Both the position numbers and the translations under genes were made by a program. A DNA stretch of 24,932 nucleotides, from positions 1 through 24,932 of the IMG/VR virus record IMGVR_UViG_3300046616_000111; one strand, 5' to 3'. The notes beneath the pieces are model-generated. The model searched no databases. It was given only the letters and a program-made list of their open reading frames with translations, and was not told where the DNA came from. Positions 1-6,996 of the stretch are shown here, in pieces; the first letter of the stretch is position 1, and every line of letters starts with the position of its first letter. Source of the stretch: a virus.

Positions 1-126
1 CTCTGCGTCGTTGTTGAAGAATTCCGACAACTGGAAGAGTTCTACTTCCGTGAAGCTTACTGAGACACGCCGTTCATCCTGCACCATTTCTTCGCCCTTC
101 GTTCGTCCTTTTTCTGCTGGATCCAT
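1..126 (-). CDS. Partial hypothetical protein, cut by left window edge
   Basis: Leftward reading frame that stays open to the window edge, so only the first 42 codons are visible and the C-terminus is missing. It begins MDPAEKGRTKGEE and continues with an alternating hydrophobic/charged stretch (SVSFTEVELFQLSEFF) that could form a strand followed by a helix. I chose ATG at 126; a GTG two codons upstream (132) is equally possible, and neither has a strong Shine-Dalgarno site. It lies 25 bp after the stop of the preceding leftward gene and is probably the fifth gene of that operon. I do not recognise the family. Confidence 0.55.
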   Translation of the reverse strand, partial: MDPAEKGRTKGEEMVQDERRVSVSFTEVELFQLSEFFNNDAE

Positions 127-151
127 ATCCACAGGCTTACTACGAGGAAAG

Positions 152-340
152 TCACGGGTGCGCCCTACGGTAGAAGGAGGGCCCAAATTCCAGAAGGGCC
201 CTTGTTCGATTGTACTCATCTTGCTCCTCAGTGTTGAGTCGATTATCCCGTTGGATAGCTACACTCAATCGATACTCTCGATTACGTGTCGACTTATTGG
301 CATAACCGAACCCTGCACGTACATGTGCAAGGGTAGTCAT
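152..340 (-). CDS. Hypothetical small basic protein (62 aa)
   Basis: A 62-residue protein starting MTTLAHVRAGFGYANKS and rich in Arg, Asn and Glu. The frame is open much further upstream (to 571), but the ATG at 340 overlaps the stop of the previous gene as ATGA, the typical arrangement for translational coupling. The longer version would overlap most of the neighbouring zinc-ribbon gene, so the short start is preferred. There is no membrane segment, cysteine cluster or recognisable motif. It is the fourth gene of the leftward operon and its function is unknown. Confidence 0.6.
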   Translation of the reverse strand: MTTLAHVRAGFGYANKSTRNREYRLSVAIQRDNRLNTEEQDEYNRTRALLEFGPSFYRRAHP

Positions 341-693
341 TTCTGACTCTTGCAGGTCGTGCACAGTTTCGGGTAGCGCCCACGGGTCCCATTCCGAATA
401 ACCGGACCAGAACAGTGTTCGCATTTCCTCTGGGGTGAGGACACGTTCGGGACTACCGATATGGGCGAGGATAGTGTCGGAGCCGTCACCACCGGGGAGG
501 AGTCCACCTGAGGCAAACGAACTGTGCTCACTTGGCTGCTCTTCGTCTTGCAATCGCATCCGTCCGCACAAAGGCAGTCGAGGGTTTGGGGGTTAAAACA
601 ACACGGCCCCCAGCATTGGCAATAGTCCAAACCGCCGACTATTCGCTTGAGGTGTAGATCACCTGCGAGGAGTTCGTGTTCAGGCTTCGTCAC
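337..693 (-). CDS. Cysteine-rich putative zinc-ribbon protein (118 aa)
   Basis: A protein with twelve cysteines in 118 residues. The N-terminal half has eight (C25, C27, C31, C32, C40, C42, C46, C48), in pairs CxC, CC, CxC, CxC. A Ser/Pro/Val-rich linker of about 40 residues follows. The C-terminus has a CxxC-x16-CxxC zinc-ribbon pattern (C91, C94, C111, C114) with many basic residues. I chose GTG at 693, inside the end of the upstream gene (14-nt overlap), because GAGGGT lies seven bases before it; an in-frame ATG at 738 would overlap further and has no such site. The paired cysteines suggest bound metal, probably zinc, and the basic ribbon suggests nucleic-acid or protein binding. That is inference; I do not recognise the family. 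Confidence 0.65.
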   Translation of the reverse strand: MTKPEHELLAGDLHLKRIVGGLDYCQCWGPCCFNPQTLDCLCADGCDCKTKSSQVSTVRLPQVDSSPVVTAPTLSSPISVVPNVSSPQRKCEHCSGPVIRNGTRGRYPKLCTTCKSQK

Positions 694-1009
694 GGAACAG
701 ACCCTCAAAAGTAACACTGTCTTCGAGACCCAGAGCACGTCGGTTCTCTTGGGTCAGATAGTTTACGACCTCCTTCACGGTGGCGTAAGGACCGAACCAC
801 GAGACACCGCTTCGACAGTCCCAACCTGTGTAGTCGTGCCACGCAGAGAACGAGTAGAAGGTATTGAAGCGAGAGTCTCGAATAACTCCACAGAAGGAGG
901 CTTCCTCGTCTCCATCTGTCCAATCCATGATGATGTCCTGGTATTCCTTAGGCACATCCAAGTAGCTGATAATTTCAGCCCAGTCGCTCTCGGAAATTTC
1001 GACGCTCAC
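680..1009 (-). CDS. Conserved-looking hypothetical phage protein with WHDYTGWDC motif (109 aa)
   Basis: An acidic 109-residue protein. The middle is rich in aromatics, with the motif SAWHDYTGWDC (roughly residues 56-66) followed by SWFGPYATVKEV and LTQENRRALG. The dense W/Y/H/C core looks like a compact globular domain of the type found as an uncharacterised small protein in actinobacterial phages; that link is recollection, not a search result. I chose GTG at 1009 because GAGG lies six bases before it; another GTG at 1021 is in frame with a weaker site. Its end overlaps the next leftward gene by 14 nt. Function unknown. Confidence 0.65.
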   Translation of the reverse strand: MSVEISESDWAEIISYLDVPKEYQDIIMDWTDGDEEASFCGVIRDSRFNTFYSFSAWHDYTGWDCRSGVSWFGPYATVKEVVNYLTQENRRALGLEDSVTFEGLFRDEA

Positions 1010-1035
1010 GTCAGGCCTCACTCTCGCTGGTAGAA

Positions 1036-1245
1036 TTAGGAAAACAAAGTCGCCTGTCGGGGATGCTTATCCACTAATGGCTTGAGATCGTCTCGATCTA
1101 CGGTCCATACCTCACCGTCATCGAAATGTACATCAACCATCTCTGGAGTGCACGCGCTGGACTTGAAACTCAGGATGGATCCAGTGTCTCGATTCAGGTC
1201 GATTTCGTGATTAGCCGTATACACTACGCGGTCGCCTACGTCCAT
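1036..1245 (-). CDS. Small SH3/KOW-like hypothetical protein (69 aa)
   Basis: A 69-residue protein starting MDVGDRVVYTANHEIDL. The opening 'DVGDRVVY', followed by a charged turn and then 'VDVHFDDGEVWTVDRDDLKPL', resembles small beta-barrels of the SH3/KOW or Hypervirulence-type folds, which often bind nucleic acid or protein; this is a fold impression only. It is the first gene of the leftward operon, starting at ATG 1245, with 35 bp to the first rightward gene. The ribosome site is weak (only GGTG close to the start), and a weak promoter candidate would place transcription start at the ATG itself. It ends 26 bp before the next leftward gene. Confidence 0.65.
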   Translation of the reverse strand: MDVGDRVVYTANHEIDLNRDTGSILSFKSSACTPEMVDVHFDDGEVWTVDRDDLKPLVDKHPRQATLFS

Positions 1246-1251
1246 GGCACC

Positions 1252-1280
1252 AGCGTACCAACACTAAGAGGACTAATCAA
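1252..1280 (-). promoter_or_regulatory. Weak leftward promoter candidate in the divergent gap
   Basis: On the minus strand TTGATT (1280-1275) and TACGCT (1257-1252) are exactly 17 bases apart, giving four and three matches to the -35 and -10 consensus. The -10 box ends six bases before the ATG at 1245, so transcription would begin about at the start codon and give a leaderless mRNA, a form common in actinobacteria. The match is poor and could be chance. No comparable rightward promoter was seen in the gap. Confidence 0.2.
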
Positions 1281-1421
1281 GTGACTGCTGATGACTACTG
1301 CTTAGAGGGCGAACCCCATGCTTGGGACCTTACAGGGGACGAGTGTAAGTGCGGTGACGGCATGTGTCGACTGGAGTGCTCCGAGTGTGGAGCAACAGAC
1401 TACTACTGTGAGGACAACTGA
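1281..1421 (+). CDS. Very small cysteine-rich putative zinc-binding protein (46 aa)
   Basis: A 46-codon gene beginning with GTG and ending TGA. It is preceded by AAGAGGA with eight bases of spacing, an excellent ribosome site. The protein has seven cysteines and a histidine (C7, H13, C22, C24, C29, C33, C36, C43), in the order C-x5-HAW, CxC, C-x3-C, CxxC. The Cys/His spacing suggests one or two bound zinc ions. It is the first gene of the rightward operon, and its stop lies one base before the next start. A longer frame starting at ATG 1318 runs over most of it in another phase but has no ribosome site, so I prefer this gene. Function unknown. Confidence 0.7.
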   Translation: MTADDYCLEGEPHAWDLTGDECKCGDGMCRLECSECGATDYYCEDN

Positions 1422-1422
1422 C

Positions 1423-1587
1423 GTGCTGACCTGCGAAGACTGTGGATGCCTGGTAGATCCAGAAGCTACTGAGATCCACGAGAAGTTCCATGCCGATTTA
1501 GTGAAGAAGAGCGAGCTGACATCGAGCGCCTTGGCCAACCGCCATCGTACTAAGTTCGAGACAGCTATCAACACCCTGGACTGCTAA
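1423..1587 (+). CDS. Small C2H2 zinc-finger protein next to terminase (54 aa)
   Basis: A 54-residue protein starting with GTG at 1423. The spacing C4-x2-C7-x11-H19-x3-H23 closely matches a classical C2H2 zinc finger, which normally binds DNA. The rest is helical and charged (KKSELTSSALANRHRTKFE). I preferred GTG 1423 over an in-frame ATG at 1318 because TGAGGA lies eight bases upstream, the longer start would overlap the 46-aa gene, and the extra residues look like non-coding translation. The stop overlaps AAGGAG, the ribosome site of the large terminase gene nine bases on. No ordinary small terminase gene is visible, so a role in packaging-site recognition is possible but unproven. Confidence 0.65.
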   Translation: MLTCEDCGCLVDPEATEIHEKFHADLVKKSELTSSALANRHRTKFETAINTLDC

Positions 1588-1596
1588 GGAGTAGCC

Positions 1597-3126
1597 GTGT
1601 TACCCGATTGGAAGGCTCGATTAGCTGAGGTAGATCCTCGGCTGCTTGAAACTTCCGAGGGAAGGCGTGCTCTGTGTGAAACAGACCCCCTGATGTTCGC
1701 CCTCGTCTATCTTTCGCACCATCTGAAGGATGACGAGGGTGAAATCACCTTCGGAGAGCATCATTTTAAGTGGTTCGACCATGCAAAGAAGTGGATGGAC
1801 CCGGCCCCCGGCTTCCGAGAGTACCGAGATGCTTACTTAGCGCCACGTGCGAGCGGTAAGAGCACCTTCTGGTTCCTCATTTTGCCACTCTGGTGGGCTG
1901 CATACGGCTATTCCACCTTCTTGGCGGCCTTTGCCGACTCCGGACCGCAGGCCGAACTGCACCTCATGTCGTTCAAGCGTGAGTTAGAGGAAAATCCACT
2001 CCTTCGAGAGGACTTCCCCGAGCTTTGTGCTGCCAAAAAGCGCCAACGCGGCTCTGTTGAGGGTGACTCCAAGGGTATGAGGCTCTGTCAGAACGGCTTC
2101 ATCTTCATGGCCAAGGGTATTGACGCGTCTTCTCTCGGTATGAAGGTCGGTGCGAAGCGTCCAGACACCCTTTTACTCGACGACATTGAGCCAGACGAGG
2201 CAAATTACTCGCTCTACCAGATGGAACAGCGTCTAATCACCATTCAGGACGCCATCATGCCTCTTAACGAGCGCGCACGAGTGGTTTTGTCCGGAACAGT
2301 GACCATGCCGGGTTCTGTTACGCACCAGTTGGTCAAGTATGCGGCTAATTGGGTCGATGAAGAGAACCAGTTCGAGTGGATTGAGACTCAGAACTTCCGT
2401 GTGCACCACCAGTTGCCCATTGAAGAGAATGAAGACGGCACCAGGCGCTCTTTCTGGCCTGCCAAGTGGTCTTTGACTGAGCTGGAGAAGATTGAGCACA
2501 CTCGTTCGTACCAGAAGAACTTCCTGAACAACCCAATGGCGGTTGATTCGGAATACTGGACTATGGACGACTTCACTTATGGTGAGTTGGACCTTTGCAC
2601 GTCCACCATTCTGTCAATTGATGGTGCGGTAACTGCCAAGAAGGATTCTGACTACACTGGAATCGCAATTGTGGGCTTCAGGCCACGTCATAGGGACAGT
2701 TCCGGATTACAGCCACCTTGTTGTGTCGTAAAATACGTCCGTGCCGTAAAAATGCATGGAAACAACTTGCGAAATCTGGTTTTGAGCCTTTTGGAGTCGA
2801 ATCCTGAGGTCCGAGCCATTCTGGTAGAAACAAATCAGGGTGGAGACAAGTGGTTAGAGACATTGCATGGCATGCCCGTGAAGATTTACACAGTGCACAA
2901 CAAGGAGAAGAAGGAAAGCCGAGCTGGGCGACTCCTTAACCTCTACCAGATGCACCCATCACGTGTAATCCACGAGAAGGTATTCCCTCCGCTCGAAGAG
3001 CAGATGATTAACTTCCCGAAGGGTGCAAATGACGACCTTATCGATGCAGTTGGTAATGCCGTCTTGATGTATCAGCGACCTGAAAAGCGGCCAAAGGCCG
3101 GAATCAAGTACCGACAGCCTAGGTAA
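1597..3126 (+). CDS. terL: Terminase large subunit
   Basis: The ATP-driven motor and nuclease that pumps DNA into the prohead and cuts it to length; 509 aa, typical for the family. The ATPase part has a Walker A-like loop APRASGKST (residues 82-90) and a Walker B LLLDDIE (192-198), with E198 as likely catalytic glutamate. A coupling-type motif LSGT lies near 231-234. The RNase-H-like nuclease part has the expected acidic residues: D342 in 'SIDGAV', E411 in 'LVETN', and the D479/D480/D483 group in 'NDDLIDAVGNA'. GTG start, with AAGGAG overlapping the previous stop. The portal gene follows after 11 bp. The assignment rests on motifs and gene order. Confidence 0.95.
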   Translation: MLPDWKARLAEVDPRLLETSEGRRALCETDPLMFALVYLSHHLKDDEGEITFGEHHFKWFDHAKKWMDPAPGFREYRDAYLAPRASGKSTFWFLILPLWWAAYGYSTFLAAFADSGPQAELHLMSFKRELEENPLLREDFPELCAAKKRQRGSVEGDSKGMRLCQNGFIFMAKGIDASSLGMKVGAKRPDTLLLDDIEPDEANYSLYQMEQRLITIQDAIMPLNERARVVLSGTVTMPGSVTHQLVKYAANWVDEENQFEWIETQNFRVHHQLPIEENEDGTRRSFWPAKWSLTELEKIEHTRSYQKNFLNNPMAVDSEYWTMDDFTYGELDLCTSTILSIDGAVTAKKDSDYTGIAIVGFRPRHRDSSGLQPPCCVVKYVRAVKMHGNNLRNLVLSLLESNPEVRAILVETNQGGDKWLETLHGMPVKIYTVHNKEKKESRAGRLLNLYQMHPSRVIHEKVFPPLEEQMINFPKGANDDLIDAVGNAVLMYQRPEKRPKAGIKYRQPR

Positions 3127-3137
3127 GGAGGCAACGA

Positions 3138-4802
3138 ATGACCACTGCCATCAATAATCAGACGTTGGAAGATCTTCGTTGTGGATACTGGGAGCTTGTC
3201 GCTGCTCGTCCGGCGTATGAGCGTGCAGCAGCCTTTTACGAGGGTACTGTGGACGAAGTCTACAGTTCTCCAAAGGTTACCCGATTACTTTCGAAGTTCG
3301 GACTCGATAGCATCGAGTCCTTCAACTTTGCTCACATTCCTGTGGATGCAGTCTCCAACAAGCTCACTCTTCATTCGGTAAACGCTGACGAAGAGGGTAA
3401 TGAAGCTGGAGATGTAACCCAGAATGAGACAGTTAACTCTCTGATCGAAGATCTCTGGGACTATAACGAGCTGGATCAGGAATTACCTAATGTGTTCCGT
3501 AATACCGGTAAATACGGTGACGGTTACATCATGGTATGGCCTGTTGTCGGTGAAGAGCACGATGATTCCGTAACTCCAGGGTTCGATCCCTACGAGTCTG
3601 CTAAGCAACTCGAAATGGGTGACACCATTGTTGAAGATGACGAAATTGGCGTGATTCCAGTCAGCCGTAAGTCCATTGTGGCTGTTGACATTCTCCCGCT
3701 GGATCCTTTTACCACGCGCGTGTTCTACGACACCGAAAACCCTAAGAAGAAGACTTATGCTATCCGGTCTTGGGAAGAGGGTGAAGGTACAAACAAGTAC
3801 GTGCGTGTCAACCTTTACTACGCGGATCGTATTGAGCGTTGGTATCACGTAGGCAAGCCTTCCAAAAGGAAGAACTCTCAGCAGAAGTGGGAGTACTTCA
3901 CTCAGGATGGTAATCCTGCGGTACTCGTCAACCCGTTCGGTGAGGTACCTATTTTCCACTTCCGTACGGACCGTACATACGGTCGTCCGGACCACATCAA
4001 CGCTTATGGACCTCAGCTAGCCATCAACAAGCTGGTGACGTCCCACCTGGCCACTATTGACTACCAGAGCTTTCCCCAGCGTTATGCGCTGCTGGACCCT
4101 ATGGCAGATCAAAGTGGATTCCAGGGTGCAGATTCTGATCCGTTTGCGCCAGAAGACGCGGACAATGATCCAGACGATGACGATAACGAGTCTCAGCTTG
4201 AAGCCGATCCGGCTGTCGTATGGCAGTTGAGCGGCATGAAGGAAGTTGGTCAGTTCTCTGCGGCCGACTCTGATGCTTTCCTTAAGCCTTTCGACCGTTA
4301 TGTAAAGGCTCTGGCTCAGGCCACAGACACACCATTCCACTACTTCGACCGTACCGGCGAGCGTCCTCCAAGTGGGGAGAACATCCGTCAGGTCAATGAA
4401 ATGCTTAACAAGAAGGCGGGCTTCCGTCAGACCGGTTACGGCTCTGAGGTAAAGAAGTTCACCACTTTGGCTCTCACCATGATGGGCCAGGACGTTGAGC
4501 GTATCAACGTCGAGTGGGAACCTCTTGAGAACGTCAGTTCTTATGTGGAGTGGCAGGCGGTAAACGAAAAGATTGCCGCTGGAGTTCCAGTTGAAGTAGC
4601 GCTTATCGAAGCTGGTTATCGACCAGCCGTGGTTATGCAGTGGAAGAAGCAGCGTGAAAAGGACGCTGAAGACGCTATCGCTCAGCAGATTGAGATGGAG
4701 CGTCTCACCAATGCTATGAAGCACGAAGATAAGCCCACCCCAGATGTTCGCTATGCAGAACACAACCAGGCTGCCAAGCCAACCAGTAAGCCTCAGAAGT
4801 AG
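3138..4802 (+). CDS. Portal protein (SPP1 gp6-like family)
   Basis: Forms the dodecameric ring at one capsid vertex through which DNA enters and leaves; docks terminase and then the connector proteins. The 554-aa length and placement straight after the large terminase fit. The central and C-terminal parts have family features: 'YGRPDHINAYGPQLAINKL', the segment around 'PSGENIRQ' (about residue 411), then a long charged helical region (KKQREKDAEDAIAQQIEMERL). A strongly acidic stretch near residues 333-352 (DADNDPDDDDNES) probably lies in a loop. Preceded by AAGGAGG with a suitable spacing. It ends 26 bp before the scaffold gene. Confidence 0.93.
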   Translation: MTTAINNQTLEDLRCGYWELVAARPAYERAAAFYEGTVDEVYSSPKVTRLLSKFGLDSIESFNFAHIPVDAVSNKLTLHSVNADEEGNEAGDVTQNETVNSLIEDLWDYNELDQELPNVFRNTGKYGDGYIMVWPVVGEEHDDSVTPGFDPYESAKQLEMGDTIVEDDEIGVIPVSRKSIVAVDILPLDPFTTRVFYDTENPKKKTYAIRSWEEGEGTNKYVRVNLYYADRIERWYHVGKPSKRKNSQQKWEYFTQDGNPAVLVNPFGEVPIFHFRTDRTYGRPDHINAYGPQLAINKLVTSHLATIDYQSFPQRYALLDPMADQSGFQGADSDPFAPEDADNDPDDDDNESQLEADPAVVWQLSGMKEVGQFSAADSDAFLKPFDRYVKALAQATDTPFHYFDRTGERPPSGENIRQVNEMLNKKAGFRQTGYGSEVKKFTTLALTMMGQDVERINVEWEPLENVSSYVEWQAVNEKIAAGVPVEVALIEAGYRPAVVMQWKKQREKDAEDAIAQQIEMERLTNAMKHEDKPTPDVRYAEHNQAAKPTSKPQK

Positions 4803-4828
4803 GCATCTCAGAAAAGGATGATCGGGAT

Positions 4829-5650
4829 ATGATCAGCAACGAAACAATCACATTCGAGGAATCTCCTCTTACCACACGCCCTGGCATTGTAGTTGGCTAC
4901 CGCACAAATGGAAAGCCCATTTACAATGTAGCTGGTGGCGCAGCCGATCTTGCCGTTACCGATGATGATTCGGATGACGACGATTCTGACGCAGGTGATG
5001 ACGACGACGATTCTGGTGTACATCCAGATGACGCGTGGGTTCCACCTACCAAGGAAGACTGGCTGAAGCTCCAGGCCGACAAGCGTAAGGCCGACAGCGA
5101 ATCCGCTGCGCGTAAGCGTTTCCTCCGTGACAACGGTTTCGACCCCAAGACGGGTCAGCCTATTCAGAAGCCAGCCGTCCAGTTGGACGACGACACTACT
5201 GAAACCACCGTTGCTGATAGCAACACCGATAATAAGCCAGCTTTCGATCGTGAAAAGCTGGAGAAGAGCTTCCAGCGTCAGCTTGAGCGTGAAACGCAGA
5301 AGGCTGAAGGTACTGGACGTAAGGCTGCTTATTCCCTTATCTCTGAGGTGCCAGCAGCACTAGAAACTGCGGGTTGGAATGGTAAGAACCTCGCCCGCAT
5401 GATCAAGCTTCTCGACCTTGATTCTGTCGAAGTCGATGCTGACGGCGTAGATGTCGACGCACTCGATTCCCAGGTCGCTGAGTTGAAGAAGGACTTCCCT
5501 GAATTCTTCAAGCGTGCTCGCATGCGTGAAGCAGCCAAGGAGGTTGCCGATACCGGTGTAGCCGGTGGAGGTAAGAAGCAGGCTCCTGCCTCGGAAGAGG
5601 ATTTGGACTGGAAGACCCGCATGAGGAATCAGATTCTTCAGGGTGGGTGA
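4829..5650 (+). CDS. Scaffolding protein
   Basis: Internal assembly core around which capsid protein polymerises. The 273-aa protein is placed between portal and major capsid, where scaffolds lie. It has a highly acidic segment (about residues 45-68, many Asp/Ser), a charged helical middle (EKLEKSFQRQLERETQKAEG) and a C-terminal 'KTRMRNQIL' ending that may contact capsid protein. No capsid protease (Ser-His or ClpP-like motifs) is seen here or as a separate gene, so this phage probably expels its scaffold or uses a protease encoded elsewhere. ATG at 4829, with AAAGGA about ten bases upstream. A 68-bp gap with only small dyads precedes the capsid gene. Confidence 0.85.
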   Translation: MISNETITFEESPLTTRPGIVVGYRTNGKPIYNVAGGAADLAVTDDDSDDDDSDAGDDDDDSGVHPDDAWVPPTKEDWLKLQADKRKADSESAARKRFLRDNGFDPKTGQPIQKPAVQLDDDTTETTVADSNTDNKPAFDREKLEKSFQRQLERETQKAEGTGRKAAYSLISEVPAALETAGWNGKNLARMIKLLDLDSVEVDADGVDVDALDSQVAELKKDFPEFFKRARMREAAKEVADTGVAGGGKKQAPASEEDLDWKTRMRNQILQGG

Positions 5651-5718
5651 CGGGTTCTAACCCAAGTTATGCCGAGTCAGGCAACCTAATTCACTAACCT
5701 TCAGAAAGGACCAGGCTA

Positions 5719-6681
5719 ATGGCTATTCAGGACAACGGCGGATTAACCTACCTGGATAACTGGATCCCTATTGAGTGGGACTCCGAAGTTATCTCCCGTG
5801 TTATGGCGTCCAGCGCTATCGAAGCGACTGCTCAGCGTCACAGCATGGCCACCTCTACTAAGCGCATCCTGCGTCAGTCTGGCTACACCGTAACTTCTGG
5901 TAGTCAGTACACTCGTGACGACAGCTCTCTTGACTACGTAGTCCTGACCGCTCGTCGTTTCATGGGTCAGTCTGTCCTCGACGAGGACGACCTGTCTGAC
6001 ACTGAGATGATCGTTGATACCATCGCGCAGCGTGCTCTTGACTATGCGATCTCTTACTCCACTAGCTTCGACAATGCCTGCATCGGTGTAACTGCCGCTG
6101 AAGACTCTGGAACTGTAGCTGCTAAGGTTCCGTTCACTTCTATCTACCGTGCGGTACGTAACAACGGCGCTGGATCTGAATCTGGCTATGTAGCTGACAC
6201 TAACTACACAAACATGAGTAGTGCAGCCTCTGCGGCATCCACGTACTACGATGCTCTGTCTTCTGCACTCCAGAAGGTTGAGACTGGAGACTACTGGGAC
6301 GCCAACCAGGCTCTTATCATTGCTAACCCAGCTTTCCGTGACGTTCTGCGTCGGGTAAAGGACAATAACGGTACTCCTGTCTTCGTTCAGGGACAGGGTA
6401 GCGACGCGGGTCAGCCAGACCAGCTCTTTGGTGTAGATATCTTCTGGAGCCGTGGCGCTAAGACTAGCCCAACTATGAGTTCTACTCCAGGTGGAAATGC
6501 ACTCCTGGTATTCGTAGGTGATCGTACGCTTATGAAGTTGGGTGTACGTTCTGGACCTGAGTCTCGCCTCGACACTTCTCGTGCGCATGACACCATTGAC
6601 GACACTGCGGTTAAGTTCCGTACCCGTCGTGGATTCCAGATCGGTCGTATTGCCGGGTTCAGCGTTCTAGAGCGCGTCTAA
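5719..6681 (+). CDS. Major capsid protein (HK97-type fold)
   Basis: The shell protein, present in hundreds of copies. It has 320 aa with the N-terminal pattern 'GGLTYLDNWIPIEWDSEVI', 'ASSAIEATAQRHSM' and a C-terminal 'VKFRTRRGFQIGRIAGFSVL', all typical of HK97-fold capsid proteins in actinobacterial siphophages. There is no long N-terminal delta domain, consistent with a separate scaffold. Strong codon preference (CGT, GGT, AAG, CTC) suggests high expression, and AAAGGA precedes the ATG. A 13-bp perfect hairpin follows the stop. G+C in a 240-nt sample (5941-6180) is about 53%. Confidence 0.92.
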   Translation: MAIQDNGGLTYLDNWIPIEWDSEVISRVMASSAIEATAQRHSMATSTKRILRQSGYTVTSGSQYTRDDSSLDYVVLTARRFMGQSVLDEDDLSDTEMIVDTIAQRALDYAISYSTSFDNACIGVTAAEDSGTVAAKVPFTSIYRAVRNNGAGSESGYVADTNYTNMSSAASAASTYYDALSSALQKVETGDYWDANQALIIANPAFRDVLRRVKDNNGTPVFVQGQGSDAGQPDQLFGVDIFWSRGAKTSPTMSSTPGGNALLVFVGDRTLMKLGVRSGPESRLDTSRAHDTIDDTAVKFRTRRGFQIGRIAGFSVLERV

Positions 6682-6689
6682 TATCCAAT

Positions 6690-6719
6690 GTGTAGAGGCC
6701 TTGTTAAAGGCCTCTACAC
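6690..6719 (+). terminator. 13-bp perfect hairpin after capsid gene
   Basis: Perfect inverted repeat with arms 6690-6702 (GTGTAGAGGCCTT) and 6707-6719 (AAGGCCTCTACAC) and loop GTTA, starting eight bases after the capsid stop. No T-tract follows (CAATATC), so it is not a classical intrinsic terminator. It may partly terminate, pause RNA polymerase, or protect the capsid mRNA from 3' decay. With the hairpin at 6997-7036 it brackets the low-G+C gene between them. Confidence 0.6.
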
Positions 6720-6743
6720 CAATATCTAACAGAGGTATAGATC

Positions 6744-6983
6744 ATGGCGCGATGGGTTAAAACCTTTACACCAGGTGGTTATTCAGGTTTAACCGATGCT
6801 CTTTTCGTAGTAGATCTTGATACGGGATTCGGTATGGGTTTTCAGAAGGTTAACTCTACGTATTATGTCACTTTCAACGGGACGTACTTAGAAGGTGGCT
6901 ATGCTACAGCAAATGATGCATTAGATGCCGTTCTAGAGTTTACCGAAGCTCATACTTTTGTAGGTTTGACAACGTACTCTTAA
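6744..6983 (+). CDS. Low-G+C hypothetical protein between two hairpins (79 aa, moron-like)
   Basis: A 79-residue protein starting MARWVKTFTPGGYSGL. It is rich in aromatic residues and glycine ('FGMGFQKVNSTYYVTFNGTYLEGGY') and ends with a short helix (ANDALDAVLEF), suggesting a small alpha/beta fold. There are no cysteines, signal peptide or membrane segment. AGAGGT lies about seven bases before the ATG. G+C by hand count is 100 of 240 (42%), well below the capsid sample (53%), and codons such as TTA, GTA and GAT are commoner. It lies between two strong hairpins at the capsid/connector junction, the layout of a moron. It could instead be a capsid accessory protein. I do not recognise it. Confidence 0.75.
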   Translation: MARWVKTFTPGGYSGLTDALFVVDLDTGFGMGFQKVNSTYYVTFNGTYLEGGYATANDALDAVLEFTEAHTFVGLTTYS

Positions 6984-6996
6984 ACACCTTAAAACT

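Noticed and set aside
11-346. 111-codon rightward open frame at the left edge
   Set aside because: Opposite three leftward frames with operon-like spacing; no ribosome site; odd composition.
341-571. Longer version of the 62-aa leftward gene starting at 571
   Set aside because: Would overlap most of the zinc-ribbon gene, while the ATG at 340 forms an ATGA overlap typical of coupled phage genes.
1318-1422. N-terminal extension of the C2H2 gene from ATG 1318
   Set aside because: No ribosome site before this ATG, and it overlaps a better supported 46-aa gene in another phase. GTG 1423 has TGAGGA at good spacing.
4017-4763. 248-codon open frame opposite the portal gene
   Set aside because: Antisense to a clearly identified gene, no start signal, no motif.
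5651-5718. Possible promoter or terminator in the gap before the capsid gene
   Set aside because: Only a tiny dyad (GGGTTctaACCC) and no convincing -35/-10 pair were seen.
5743-6588. 281-codon open frame opposite the major capsid gene
   Set aside because: Shadow of the strong codon bias of the capsid gene; no ribosome site and implausible protein composition.
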